Positions 51,579 to 59,030 of a stretch of 64,000 bases of DNA are shown piece by piece. Made by a program: the position numbers and the translations under genes. The stretch is taken from positions 1,116,001 to 1,180,000 of the forward strand of contig NZ_FTNO01000001.1 of assembly GCF_900156425.1 (NCBI RefSeq), in the 5' to 3' direction. The notes below the pieces were generated by a model that searched no databases, was not told where the DNA came from, and saw only the letters and a program-made list of their open reading frames with translations. The first letter of the stretch is position 1. Each line of letters begins with the position of its first letter. The stretch is from Haladaptatus litoreus. Lineage in GTDB: Archaea > Halobacteriota > Halobacteria > Halobacteriales > Haladaptataceae.

Positions 51579-52508
51579 ATGCCAGAAGAACAACCGGAGA
51601 CACGATTCGATTTCACGCGACGCTCCTTTCTCGGCCAGTCAGGACTCGCAGGAGGAATAGTGCTGTCGGGGCACGCCGCCGACGTCGCGCGCGGGGAAGT
51701 ACAACAAGAGACACAAAATGGCGATACCGGCGTAGACGAGGATGCGCTCGTTCAACTCGACATCGACCAAGCGCGACTGGTACAGGCGATGGCGGAGCGG
51801 GTGTATCCGTCCGACGAGTTCGGGCCGGGTGCGGTCGAAACCGGTGTCGTCTACTTCATCGACCGCCAACTCGCGGGGGCGTGGGGGAAGGGCGAAAACT
51901 GGTATATGGAGCCGCCGTTCGTCAACCAGTTCGAGGACGCGATTCCGAATCAGGGGTGGCAGTCGAACCTCACGCCGGCAGAAACCTACGAGTTCGCACT
52001 AGAGTGGACAGAAGAGTACGCGAACAACGAGTTCGGTGGGAGCTTCCTCGACCTTTCGACTGACCAACAGGAAGAACTACTCACGGCGCTCGAAAACGAC
52101 GAACCCAACAACTTCCGTTCGGTCAAGCCGTCGGAGTTTTTCACGCTCTTTCGCACGAACGTGTTGGAGGGCGTCTACTGCGACCCCACCTACGGCGGCA
52201 ATCGGAATATGGCCGGGTGGCGAATGAAGCGCTTCCCCGGATCGCCCGGCGCGCTCGGCAGTTACAAAGAACTCATCGGCAGGGAAGGGTTCATTCGAAT
52301 CCCTCCCAGAAGCGTTGAGGACGACGTGGAATCCACCGGAATCGAAACCGGCACCGGTTCGTCGGAGTCGTCGAACTCGTCGGCGACGCACAGCCACGGG
52401 CATAATCACGGCCCGCGATACGAACTGGAGAGTGAACAGGACGACGACGCGCAGGAAAGCGACGCACACGAAGTAGACGAAAACGCGGAGGGCGATACCG
52501 ATGCCTGA
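51579..52508 (+). CDS. Gluconate 2-dehydrogenase subunit 3-like Tat protein
   Basis: 309 residues. The signal RRSFLGQSGLAGGIVLSG is twin-arginine. The mature part (LVQAMAERVYPSDEFGPGAVETGVVYFIDRQL, FFTLFRTNVLEGVYCDPTYGGNRNMAGW) matches the subunit 3 family of membrane-bound GMC dehydrogenases. The C terminus is His-rich and acidic (HSHGHNHG). It overlaps the GMC gene by 8 bp, so both are made together; this subunit probably carries its partner across the membrane through Tat because the GMC protein has no obvious signal. Confidence 0.9.
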   Translation: MPEEQPETRFDFTRRSFLGQSGLAGGIVLSGHAADVARGEVQQETQNGDTGVDEDALVQLDIDQARLVQAMAERVYPSDEFGPGAVETGVVYFIDRQLAGAWGKGENWYMEPPFVNQFEDAIPNQGWQSNLTPAETYEFALEWTEEYANNEFGGSFLDLSTDQQEELLTALENDEPNNFRSVKPSEFFTLFRTNVLEGVYCDPTYGGNRNMAGWRMKRFPGSPGALGSYKELIGREGFIRIPPRSVEDDVESTGIETGTGSSESSNSSATHSHGHNHGPRYELESEQDDDAQESDAHEVDENAEGDTDA

Positions 52509-54267
52509 AGTGTTAGATCCGGTCGATGTGGTCTGCGTCGGCGTCGGGTGGACGGGCGGTATCATCGGCAAAGAACTCGCGGAGGACGGCAAGCAGGTGG
52601 TCGGTATCGAACGCGGCGGTGAGCGCGGCCCAGAGGATTATCTCACCATGCACAACGAACTGCGTTACGCCCTGCGCTATGAGTTGATGCAAGACCTCTC
52701 GAAGGGCACCCTGACCTTCCGAAACGAACCGAATCAGAAGGCGCTCCCGATGCGACAGTTAGGTTCGTTTCTCCCCGGCAAAGGAGTCGGCGGGGCAGGC
52801 GTTCACTGGAACGGCCAGACGTGGCGATTCCTGCCCTACGACTTCGAAATCCGGTCGCGGACGCTCGACAGATACGGCCCGGAAAAGATTCCGGAGGACA
52901 TGCAGTTGCAGGATTGGGGCATCACCTACGACGAACTCAGGCCGTACTACCAGACGTTCGAGGAGATGACTGGCATTTCGGGTGCTGCGGGCAACCTCGA
53001 CGGGAACATACAGAACGAGGGCAATCCGTTCGAAGGGCCGCGAGAGGAGTATCCGACGCAACCGATGATTACCTCGCCACTTCTGGGCCGATTCATGGAG
53101 GCCTCGGCGAGTGTCGGCCTCCATCCGTTCATGGCACCCTCGGCCAACCTTTCGGAGGCGTACACGAACCCCGACGGGGTCGCGCGCGGGCCGTGTCAGT
53201 ACTGTGGCTACTGCGAACGCTTCGGCTGTGAGTGGGGCGCGAAAGCCGACCCGACGGTTACCGTTCTCCCGTCCGCACAGGAAACCGGCAACTTCGAACT
53301 GCGAACGCAGTGCGACGCGCGTCGCCTCGTGTACGACGAACAAGAAGGGCGGGTAACCGGCGTGAAGTACGTCGATACGGTGGACAACACGGTGTACATC
53401 CAACCGGCGGAAGTCGTTGCACTCACGGCTTACGCTCTGTGGAACGTCAAACTGCTATTGCTGTCTGACATCGGCGAACCCTACGACCCGGAAACCGGCG
53501 AGGGCGTCGTCGGGAAGAACTACTGTTATCAGAACTTCGGCGGGAGTGCGGCAGGGTATTTCGACGACGAGGAATGGAACCTGTACATGGGTGCCGGGGC
53601 GCTCGGGGCCGCGGTGGACGACTGGAACGGCGACAACTTCGACCACACCGATTTGGACTTCATTCACGGCGGCAACATCGCCATCAGCCAAACCGGCAAG
53701 CGACCGATTGCGAACAACGAATCGCCGCCGAACGTACAAAAGGAGTGGGGTTCCGAGTTCAAACGCGCCAGCGTCAAATATCACAACAGCACGGCCAGCA
53801 TCTCGGCGCAGGGTGCAGTCATGCCCCACCGCACTAACTACCTCGACTTAGACCCAACCTACACCGACGAGTGGGGCGACCCACTGCTTCGAATGACGTT
53901 CAACTGGACAGAACAGGACAGAAAACTCGCCGAGTTCGAGGGACAGCGCTGTGCCGAAATCATCGACGCGATGGGGCCGACGAAGATGGGCGTCGGAACG
54001 GAGGTTATCGGCGAGGGCGGAAACTACGACATTCGACCGTACCAATCGACGCACAACACGGGTGGGGCAATCATGGGTTCCGACTCGAACACGTCCGTGG
54101 TCAACTCCTATCTTCAGTGCTGGGACGCCGAAAATCTGTTCGTGCCCGGAGCCTCGGCGTTCCCGCACAACAGCGGCTACAACCCGACTGGGACTGTTGG
54201 CGCACTGGCGTACCGGGCCGCGGACGGCATCAAGCAGTACTTCAAGCGACCACGGATGCTCGGATAG
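52501..54267 (+). CDS. GMC-family flavoprotein dehydrogenase (gluconate 2-dehydrogenase large-subunit type)
   Basis: 588 residues. The N terminus VVCVGVGWTGGIIGKELAEDGK is the FAD-binding Rossmann, GGAGVHWNGQTWR is the GMC signature 1 region, and the C-terminal catalytic site is PHNSGYNPTGT with THNTGGAIMG. The Cys cluster CQYCGYCERFGCEW, four cysteines, matches the sugar-acid dehydrogenase subfamily. It likely oxidises sugars or sugar acids outside the membrane and passes electrons to a membrane or copper acceptor. No signal peptide is visible, consistent with hitchhiking on subunit 3. Confidence 0.92.
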   Translation: MPEVLDPVDVVCVGVGWTGGIIGKELAEDGKQVVGIERGGERGPEDYLTMHNELRYALRYELMQDLSKGTLTFRNEPNQKALPMRQLGSFLPGKGVGGAGVHWNGQTWRFLPYDFEIRSRTLDRYGPEKIPEDMQLQDWGITYDELRPYYQTFEEMTGISGAAGNLDGNIQNEGNPFEGPREEYPTQPMITSPLLGRFMEASASVGLHPFMAPSANLSEAYTNPDGVARGPCQYCGYCERFGCEWGAKADPTVTVLPSAQETGNFELRTQCDARRLVYDEQEGRVTGVKYVDTVDNTVYIQPAEVVALTAYALWNVKLLLLSDIGEPYDPETGEGVVGKNYCYQNFGGSAAGYFDDEEWNLYMGAGALGAAVDDWNGDNFDHTDLDFIHGGNIAISQTGKRPIANNESPPNVQKEWGSEFKRASVKYHNSTASISAQGAVMPHRTNYLDLDPTYTDEWGDPLLRMTFNWTEQDRKLAEFEGQRCAEIIDAMGPTKMGVGTEVIGEGGNYDIRPYQSTHNTGGAIMGSDSNTSVVNSYLQCWDAENLFVPGASAFPHNSGYNPTGTVGALAYRAADGIKQYFKRPRMLG

Positions 54268-54340
54268 GACGCAAAAATCGGGACAGGCGGTTGCGGTGCG
54301 TGCGGTTCGCGGAACAAACTATTTTCGCGTCGTCGAAATG

Positions 54341-54994
54341 TTAGTTCCCGCCGCCTCCATTTCCACCGCCATTACCGCCACCTCCGCCACCGCCCTGCAG
54401 GCTGACTTCTCCAACCATCGTGGTTGGATGGATGACGCAGATGTACTGCGCCACGTCCTGCGTGGCGACGAATTGGAGTGTTTGGGTTGCACCTTGCTGT
54501 GAAACCGTCTCGGTTACGTCAAGTGCATCTCCGGGGGGTGTTACCTGACCGCCACCGCCGCCTTGCCCATCTCCGCCACCGCCGCCTTGATTACCGCCCT
54601 GTCCGCCGCCGCCCATGTTCGTCTGCACGTCGGGGAAGATGACGGGAAGGTTCTGGCCGTCCGAGTCCTGCAAGGCGAAATTGTGCGGTTGGCCGTCGAG
54701 GTTCTCCCACGTCACCTCGTACACGTTTCCTGTCTGTAGCTCAAGCGTCGGATTCTGCTGGCCCTGAATGGATTGCGGCGAGCGCCCCTGCCACGCCTGT
54801 ACTTCGCCACCAAATTCGAAGGACTCTGCGACGTTCTGCCCCTGCGCCGACGAAACTGCGGGGAGCACTGAGAGTCCAACCAGCGAAGCGCCTGTGGCTC
54901 TGAGGAATCGTCTGCGAGTCGCTCTACTGTGATTTTTTCGCGCGTTAGCGGTCTGTTCCTGTGTTCCGCTTTCGTCTGTCGGTGTGTTTGTCAT
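54341..54994 (-). CDS. Tat-exported blue-copper (plastocyanin-like) protein
   Basis: 217 residues starting MTNTPTDESGTQ. The signal RRRFLRATGASLVGLSVLP is twin-arginine. The cupredoxin ligands are His in GQPHNFALQD, then Cys, His and Met in YICVIHPTTMVGEV. Between the first His and the Cys lies a long Gly/Gln-rich insert (GGGGQGGNQGGGGGDGQGG), and another Gly-rich tail follows. It converges on the GMC gene (73 bp between stops) and is a plausible electron acceptor for it; that link is inference. Confidence 0.85.
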   Translation of the reverse strand: MTNTPTDESGTQEQTANARKNHSRATRRRFLRATGASLVGLSVLPAVSSAQGQNVAESFEFGGEVQAWQGRSPQSIQGQQNPTLELQTGNVYEVTWENLDGQPHNFALQDSDGQNLPVIFPDVQTNMGGGGQGGNQGGGGGDGQGGGGGQVTPPGDALDVTETVSQQGATQTLQFVATQDVAQYICVIHPTTMVGEVSLQGGGGGGGNGGGNGGGGN

Positions 54995-55245
54995 ACCGCA
55001 AAAGCACACAGCGAGCGCACCAATAAACGAACGAGATCGTTCGAAGCGTTATCCGATTCATCGCTGAAGGTTGATTTCGGTTTCGTTAGGGTAATCGGAA
55101 CAACCACGTTCGCGCCGGACGTATGGAGCGATTAGATTCTGCGATGCGGGACGAAAACGGCTGTTTCGTCTGACGCAGTTGGTTCGGTGCTGGTGACTGA
55201 ACAGCAGCGCAAACACTGATGGAACTGGCTGTCGTTCGTGGTACG

Positions 55246-56592
55246 ATGGCGTCCGAAAAAATCGGATTGTCTGAATGTATTTCGATGGCAGTTGGGGGGA
55301 TGGTCGGCGGCGGCATCTTCGCCGTGCTGGGCGTCGTTGCCATCACTGCCGGAACGCTCGCGTGGCTTGCGTTCGTGGTCGCGGGCATCATCGCGCTTTC
55401 AGCAGGCTACTCGTTCGTTCGATTGGGCCGCCTCGCAAACGAGGGGGATGGGCCGCTGACTTACGTGGAGCGGTTCACCGGCAGCCCGAAACTGGCGGGC
55501 ATGACAGGATGGACATTCGTCGTTGGCTACGTCGGAACCATGGCCATGTACGCCTTCGCGTTCGGCGGCTACTTCGTTTCCCTCGTCGGCGTGCAGTCCG
55601 TCGCCGGGATTCCCGCCCGTCCGCTCGTCTCCGGGGGAATCGTCGTCTGCTTCGTCGCACTCAACACCCTCGGTGCACACGCATCCGGGCGAACCGAGGA
55701 TGCACTCGTCGGCCTGAAAGTGCTGATTTTGCTCCTGTTCGGCGTCGGTGGACTCTACTACGGATTTCGACATGGAGAAATCCAGTCGGGATTCTCGGAA
55801 TTTGGTGTCGGTCCCGTCGTCGCGGCAGCCCTCTCGTTCGTCGCATTCGAAGGCTGGGAACTCCTCCTGTTCGACCGAAACAGCGTCCGAAATCCGGCGG
55901 AAACGATTCGAACTGCGATTTACGTCTCCATCGTCGGTGTGACTGGTTTGTACGTTATCGTCGCCGTCGTGACCACGAACCTAGTCACTCCAGCGGTGAT
56001 TCAACAGAACTCAGAAACTGCACTGGCAATCGCGGCACGGCCATTTTTCGGTCAGTTCGGATTCGTCCTCATTTCGGTGGCCGCGCTGTTCTCCACCGGA
56101 AGCGCGATTAACGCGACCCTATTCAGTTCGTCTCGATTGCTAAGCAGAATGGTTTCGGAGGAGTATCTCCCCGCACAACTCGAATCAGATGACAGTGACG
56201 AACCAGTTCGGGCCGTAGTGGTCCTTGGGCTTCTCACCATCGGATTCACAGTTCTTGGAAGTCTCGACGGAATTTCGTCGTTCGCCTCCCTCGCATTCAT
56301 CACCATCTTCGGTGGGGTGAGCTACCTCGCGTTCAGAAATCGAACGAATCGGAGCGACCACGCGACGACCGGCGCGAGAGTCACAACCGTCGTCCCCGCG
56401 TTCGGCGTTCTCGGCGCACTGGCGACAGTTGTGGCGCTCGTTTGGCACCTCTACACGAGTCAGCAGTCGGTTTTCTGGACGGTTGCCGTCATCGCCATCG
56501 TGGTGGTCACAGTGGAGTTGTTGTACTTCGAACGCAAACCGATAGAAAAGCGACTGTCCCCGACCGAGTCGGATTCGGGAGATATTGCGTAA
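55246..56592 (+). CDS. APC-family amino-acid permease
   Basis: 448 residues starting MASEKIGLSECISMAVGGMVGGGIF. About twelve membrane helices; the SMAVGGMVGGGIFAVLG stretch near the N terminus is the substrate-binding loop 1 of APC transporters. The second in-frame ATG (used here) fits the family N terminus better than the upstream ATG nine codons earlier. Substrate is probably an amino acid or polyamine. No regulator or enzyme gene is adjacent. Confidence 0.87.
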   Translation: MASEKIGLSECISMAVGGMVGGGIFAVLGVVAITAGTLAWLAFVVAGIIALSAGYSFVRLGRLANEGDGPLTYVERFTGSPKLAGMTGWTFVVGYVGTMAMYAFAFGGYFVSLVGVQSVAGIPARPLVSGGIVVCFVALNTLGAHASGRTEDALVGLKVLILLLFGVGGLYYGFRHGEIQSGFSEFGVGPVVAAALSFVAFEGWELLLFDRNSVRNPAETIRTAIYVSIVGVTGLYVIVAVVTTNLVTPAVIQQNSETALAIAARPFFGQFGFVLISVAALFSTGSAINATLFSSSRLLSRMVSEEYLPAQLESDDSDEPVRAVVVLGLLTIGFTVLGSLDGISSFASLAFITIFGGVSYLAFRNRTNRSDHATTGARVTTVVPAFGVLGALATVVALVWHLYTSQQSVFWTVAVIAIVVVTVELLYFERKPIEKRLSPTESDSGDIA

Positions 56593-56605
56593 TATCGATA
56601 ATGAC

Positions 56606-57820
56606 TCAGACGTAGCCCTTAACGCTCGTGTGAACGCCCATTGCTTCGAGCGTTTCCTCCAAGGCGTCGAGAACGACCGCCAAATCCTGCTGGAGGGCGT
56701 ACTCGCGGTACTTTCCGCCCGCGGAGCCTTCGTTGATTTCGGAGACGGAGAGGATACCGAGCATCGAGAGGTCGTCAAGATGTTCGCGAAGCCAGCGCGC
56801 CGTGAGGGCTTCACGCTGTGCGGCGTCTGAAAGTGCTTTGTACCGGGAGTAAATTTCCCGCGACCGAGCAGGCGTCTCGCTCTCGGCTTCGAGCGTTGCG
56901 AGTGCGTAGACGACCAGTCGTTCGTGGTCGTTTAGGTCGGCGATTCCGCGAGCGACCTGCTCGCGTTCGAGCAGGTCGCGGCCCCGACGGACGTGTTCCT
57001 CTGAAACGCGTGCGGCGTTTTCCTCGCGGGCGAGGTCACCGGCTTTCAGGAGCAAATCGAGGGCCTTTCGCGCGTCGCCGGATTCCTGCGCGCCGAACGC
57101 GGCGCACAGCGGAATCACGTCGTCCGTCAGCACGTCGTCTTTGAACGCAACCTCTCGGCGTTGGTCGAGAACGGCGCGGAGTTCGTTCGCGTCGTAGGTG
57201 GAAAAGGAGATGGAACGCTCACAAAGCGACGAGCGAACCTTCGGAGAAAGACCGTCTCGGAACGTGAGGTCGTTGCTGATGCCGATGAGGCCGATCCGGG
57301 CTTCGGTGAGATTCTCGTTCTCGCGCGCACGAGAGAGTTGGTAGAGAATGCTGTCGTCCTTGAGGTGGTCGATTTCGTCCAGCACCAACAGGATGATGCC
57401 GCCGTGAGTGTCGAGTTCATCCCACATCAGTTCGTACACCTGCGACCGCGAATAGCCGGTTTCGCTGATCCGGTTGGCCGGATCGCGGAGGGTGTTCACG
57501 AGATGGCTAGCCACACGATAGCTGGAATTGAGGCCGTCGCAGTTGACGAGTTCCGTGAAGATGTCCAAGTCATCGTAGTCGCCCGCGTTGTGTTCGAGTT
57601 TGTCGAGTAGGAATCGCGTCGCCGCTGTTTTTCCGACACCGGCCTTGCCGTAGAGAAAGATGTTGTCCGGTTGCTCGCCGTAGATGGCGGGTTGGAGTGC
57701 GCCGTGATACTCGGCCAACTCGGAATCCCGCCCGACCAGCGTATCGGGCGTGTAATCGTCAAGCAATGCCTCCCGGTGTTTGTACGGGGAGTGTTCGCGG
57801 ACGAAGTCGAATGAACCCAT
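56606..57820 (-). CDS. cdc6: Orc1/Cdc6-family replication initiator
   Basis: 404 residues. AAA+ features are intact: Walker A GKAGVGKTAATR, Walker B LLVLDEIDHL, sensor 1 GISND, and a winged-helix region near the C terminus (LSDAAQREALTARWLREHLDDL). These proteins bind origin recognition boxes and load the MCM helicase. The gene starts immediately beside the repeat-rich region to its right, the normal pairing of initiator and origin. A TATA-like run (gcgttatgaa, minus strand) near 57850 predicts a leaderless transcript, and a degenerate ORB lies just upstream, suggesting autoregulation. Confidence 0.93.
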   Translation of the reverse strand: MGSFDFVREHSPYKHREALLDDYTPDTLVGRDSELAEYHGALQPAIYGEQPDNIFLYGKAGVGKTAATRFLLDKLEHNAGDYDDLDIFTELVNCDGLNSSYRVASHLVNTLRDPANRISETGYSRSQVYELMWDELDTHGGIILLVLDEIDHLKDDSILYQLSRARENENLTEARIGLIGISNDLTFRDGLSPKVRSSLCERSISFSTYDANELRAVLDQRREVAFKDDVLTDDVIPLCAAFGAQESGDARKALDLLLKAGDLAREENAARVSEEHVRRGRDLLEREQVARGIADLNDHERLVVYALATLEAESETPARSREIYSRYKALSDAAQREALTARWLREHLDDLSMLGILSVSEINEGSAGGKYREYALQQDLAVVLDALEETLEAMGVHTSVKGYV

Positions 57821-57858
57821 TACTCCACCGCAATCGGAGCAGGTTCATAACGCTTCCG

Positions 57859-57875
57859 AACCACCTGTTCCTGTG
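57859..57875 (-). repeat. Degenerate ORB-like repeat 1
   Basis: Minus-strand CACAGGAACAGGTGGTT, close to the better copy at 57988-58005. It is just upstream of the cdc6 promoter and may allow the initiator to regulate its own gene. Confidence 0.5.
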
Positions 57876-57987
57876 TTTCCTGTGTTTCGTGTGAAACAGC
57901 TGTGTCTGACGGATAGGGTTTGTAGTCCCGTTTCTCGGGAGTTTGGCGGTTGTTGGCCGTCCGTCGATTGTCGGGTAAATCGCCGCT

Positions 57988-58005
57988 AAACCACCCGTTC
58001 CGCTG
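57988..58005 (-). repeat. ORB-like repeat 2
   Basis: Minus-strand CAGCGGAACGGGTGGTTT, the leftward-pointing copy of the origin box core. Confidence 0.7.
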
Positions 58006-58041
58006 AGTCTTCTGTTTCTTTTGACTCGTTTGTTTAAGTAC

Positions 58042-58065
58042 TACCCCCACCCCTCAGTTCCGCTG
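58042..58065 (-). repeat. ORB-like repeat 3
   Basis: Minus-strand CAGCGGAACTGAGGGGT followed by a GGGGG run. Its G-string faces left, opposed to the G-rich run at 58080-58092 on the other strand. Confidence 0.75.
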
Positions 58066-58247
58066 TATCTGTGAGAAAGAGGGGGTGGGGGTGTGACGGG
58101 GGACTCTAGAATGGGAAGGTTCAAGTCATCATCACCACAACGATGTCCGTAAACCAGACAAAATAGACTATTTCACCGAGATAGTCGATGAATAATTCGT
58201 TTTCTCGAATTTCCGTCTCACCCCCACCACCCTTTTCGACGAGAAAA

Positions 58248-58270
58248 CAGCGGAATCGAGGGGTGGGGGT
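58248..58270 (+). repeat. ORB-like repeat 4
   Basis: Plus-strand CAGCGGAATCGAGGGGT followed by GGGGGT. First rightward copy; it is preceded by a C-tract at 58220-58232 that is its inverted counterpart. Confidence 0.8.
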
Positions 58271-58345
58271 ATTTATAAATTAAACAAGACAACGGAAACA
58301 TTGGAAATACCGGTGTAATTAGTCTCACCCCACGTCTATAGAGAA

Positions 58346-58366
58346 CAACGGAACCGTGGGGTGGGT
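58346..58366 (+). repeat. ORB-like repeat 5
   Basis: Plus-strand CAACGGAACCGTGGGGTGGGT, a one-base variant of the core, preceded at 58323-58334 by an inverted copy of its G-tract. Confidence 0.7.
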
Positions 58367-58424
58367 GAGAACCCCCGCGAAAGCAGATAACGATGGAAGC
58401 CAGCGAGAACGAAGCTTCCAAAGA

Positions 58425-58446
58425 CAGCGGAACGACGGTGTATGAG
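58425..58446 (+). repeat. ORB-like repeat 6
   Basis: Plus-strand CAGCGGAACGACGGTGT; the G-string is interrupted, so this box may be weaker. Confidence 0.7.
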
Positions 58447-58585
58447 GTGTGAGAAACAGTGTCGTATATTTCTCCGTCTGTTTCCATACTCTCGTTCTCA
58501 CACTAACTCCGTTCCTTCCGAGCAATAGATAGACGCGTAAAACTTCTTTAAATAAGTAGAATGATCCGATTTATTAGCTGATAAA

Positions 58586-58604
58586 CAGCGGAACGATGGG
58601 GGTA
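58586..58604 (+). repeat. ORB-like repeat 7
   Basis: Plus-strand CAGCGGAACGATGGGGGTA, directly after the AT-rich stretch around 58550-58580. Confidence 0.8.
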
Positions 58605-58732
58605 CCGCATCACTCCCACACATCGTGAAACCGGTCGATGTTTCGATGGCAAGTCGACCGAAACGACGCTTACAATTGGCGAATGACGAAACTGCCAGAC
58701 TGATAGTCGAAAGATAGTGCAACGACGAAAAA

Positions 58733-58753
58733 CAGCGGAACGACGGGGTGATA
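58733..58753 (+). repeat. ORB-like repeat 8
   Basis: Plus-strand CAGCGGAACGACGGGGT followed by GATA. First of three near-identical copies spaced about 58 bp apart. Confidence 0.85.
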
Positions 58754-58790
58754 AATGTAAAATGAAAGCGGGCGTTAGCGACGCGGAAGA

Positions 58791-58810
58791 CAGCGGAACG
58801 ACGGGGTGTA
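58791..58810 (+). repeat. ORB-like repeat 9
   Basis: Plus-strand CAGCGGAACGACGGGGT followed by GTA; same core as the two neighbours. Confidence 0.85.
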
Positions 58811-58849
58811 ATCCAGACCGGTGGTGTCCAGAGAGGAAGCCGTCAGACA

Positions 58850-58870
58850 CAGCGGAACGACGGGGTTGGT
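58850..58870 (+). repeat. ORB-like repeat 10
   Basis: Plus-strand CAGCGGAACGACGGGGT followed by TGGT; last box before the purine array. Confidence 0.85.
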
Positions 58871-58885
58871 CGGGAACCGAGAGGC

Positions 58886-59012
58886 AGAGCGAGAGATAGA
58901 GCGAAAAGCAGCGCGAGAACCAGCGGGAGAAGTAGTGTGAGAAGCAGCAGGAGAAGTAGTGCGAGAGGCAGCGGAAGAATTAGTGCGAGAAATAGAGCAA
59001 AAAGCAGTGTAA
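58886..59012 (+). repeat. 12-bp purine-rich tandem array
   Basis: Ten units of about 12 bp plus a partial copy, with pattern AGYRNGAGAARY (for example agcgggagaagt, agtgtgagaagc, agcaggagaagt, agtgcgagaggc). The plus strand is almost pure purine. The units drift in sequence but the period is strict. The array sits between the last ORB and the aldehyde dehydrogenase stop. Confidence 0.75.
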
Positions 59013-59030
59013 GGGTAGCGAGTGATGCTC

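Larger units (their letters stand above)
57821..59030. other. oriC: Replication origin region
   Basis: A 1.2-kb gene-free interval beside an orc1/cdc6 gene. It contains ten ORB-like repeats built on CAGCGGAAC followed by a G-string: three on the minus strand at the left and seven on the plus strand to the right, so G-strings point outward from the middle. The centre and spacers are AT-rich (for example atttataaattaaac at 58271-58285 and aaataagtagaatgatccg near 58550), candidate unwinding elements. A 12-bp purine tandem array closes the right end. Confidence 0.88.

Noticed and set aside
58586..58870. Repeats of the origin region as a CRISPR array
   Set aside because: Copies are of unequal spacing, about 50-150 bp, in two orientations, and beside orc1/cdc6, with no cas genes. 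They fit origin boxes, not CRISPR.
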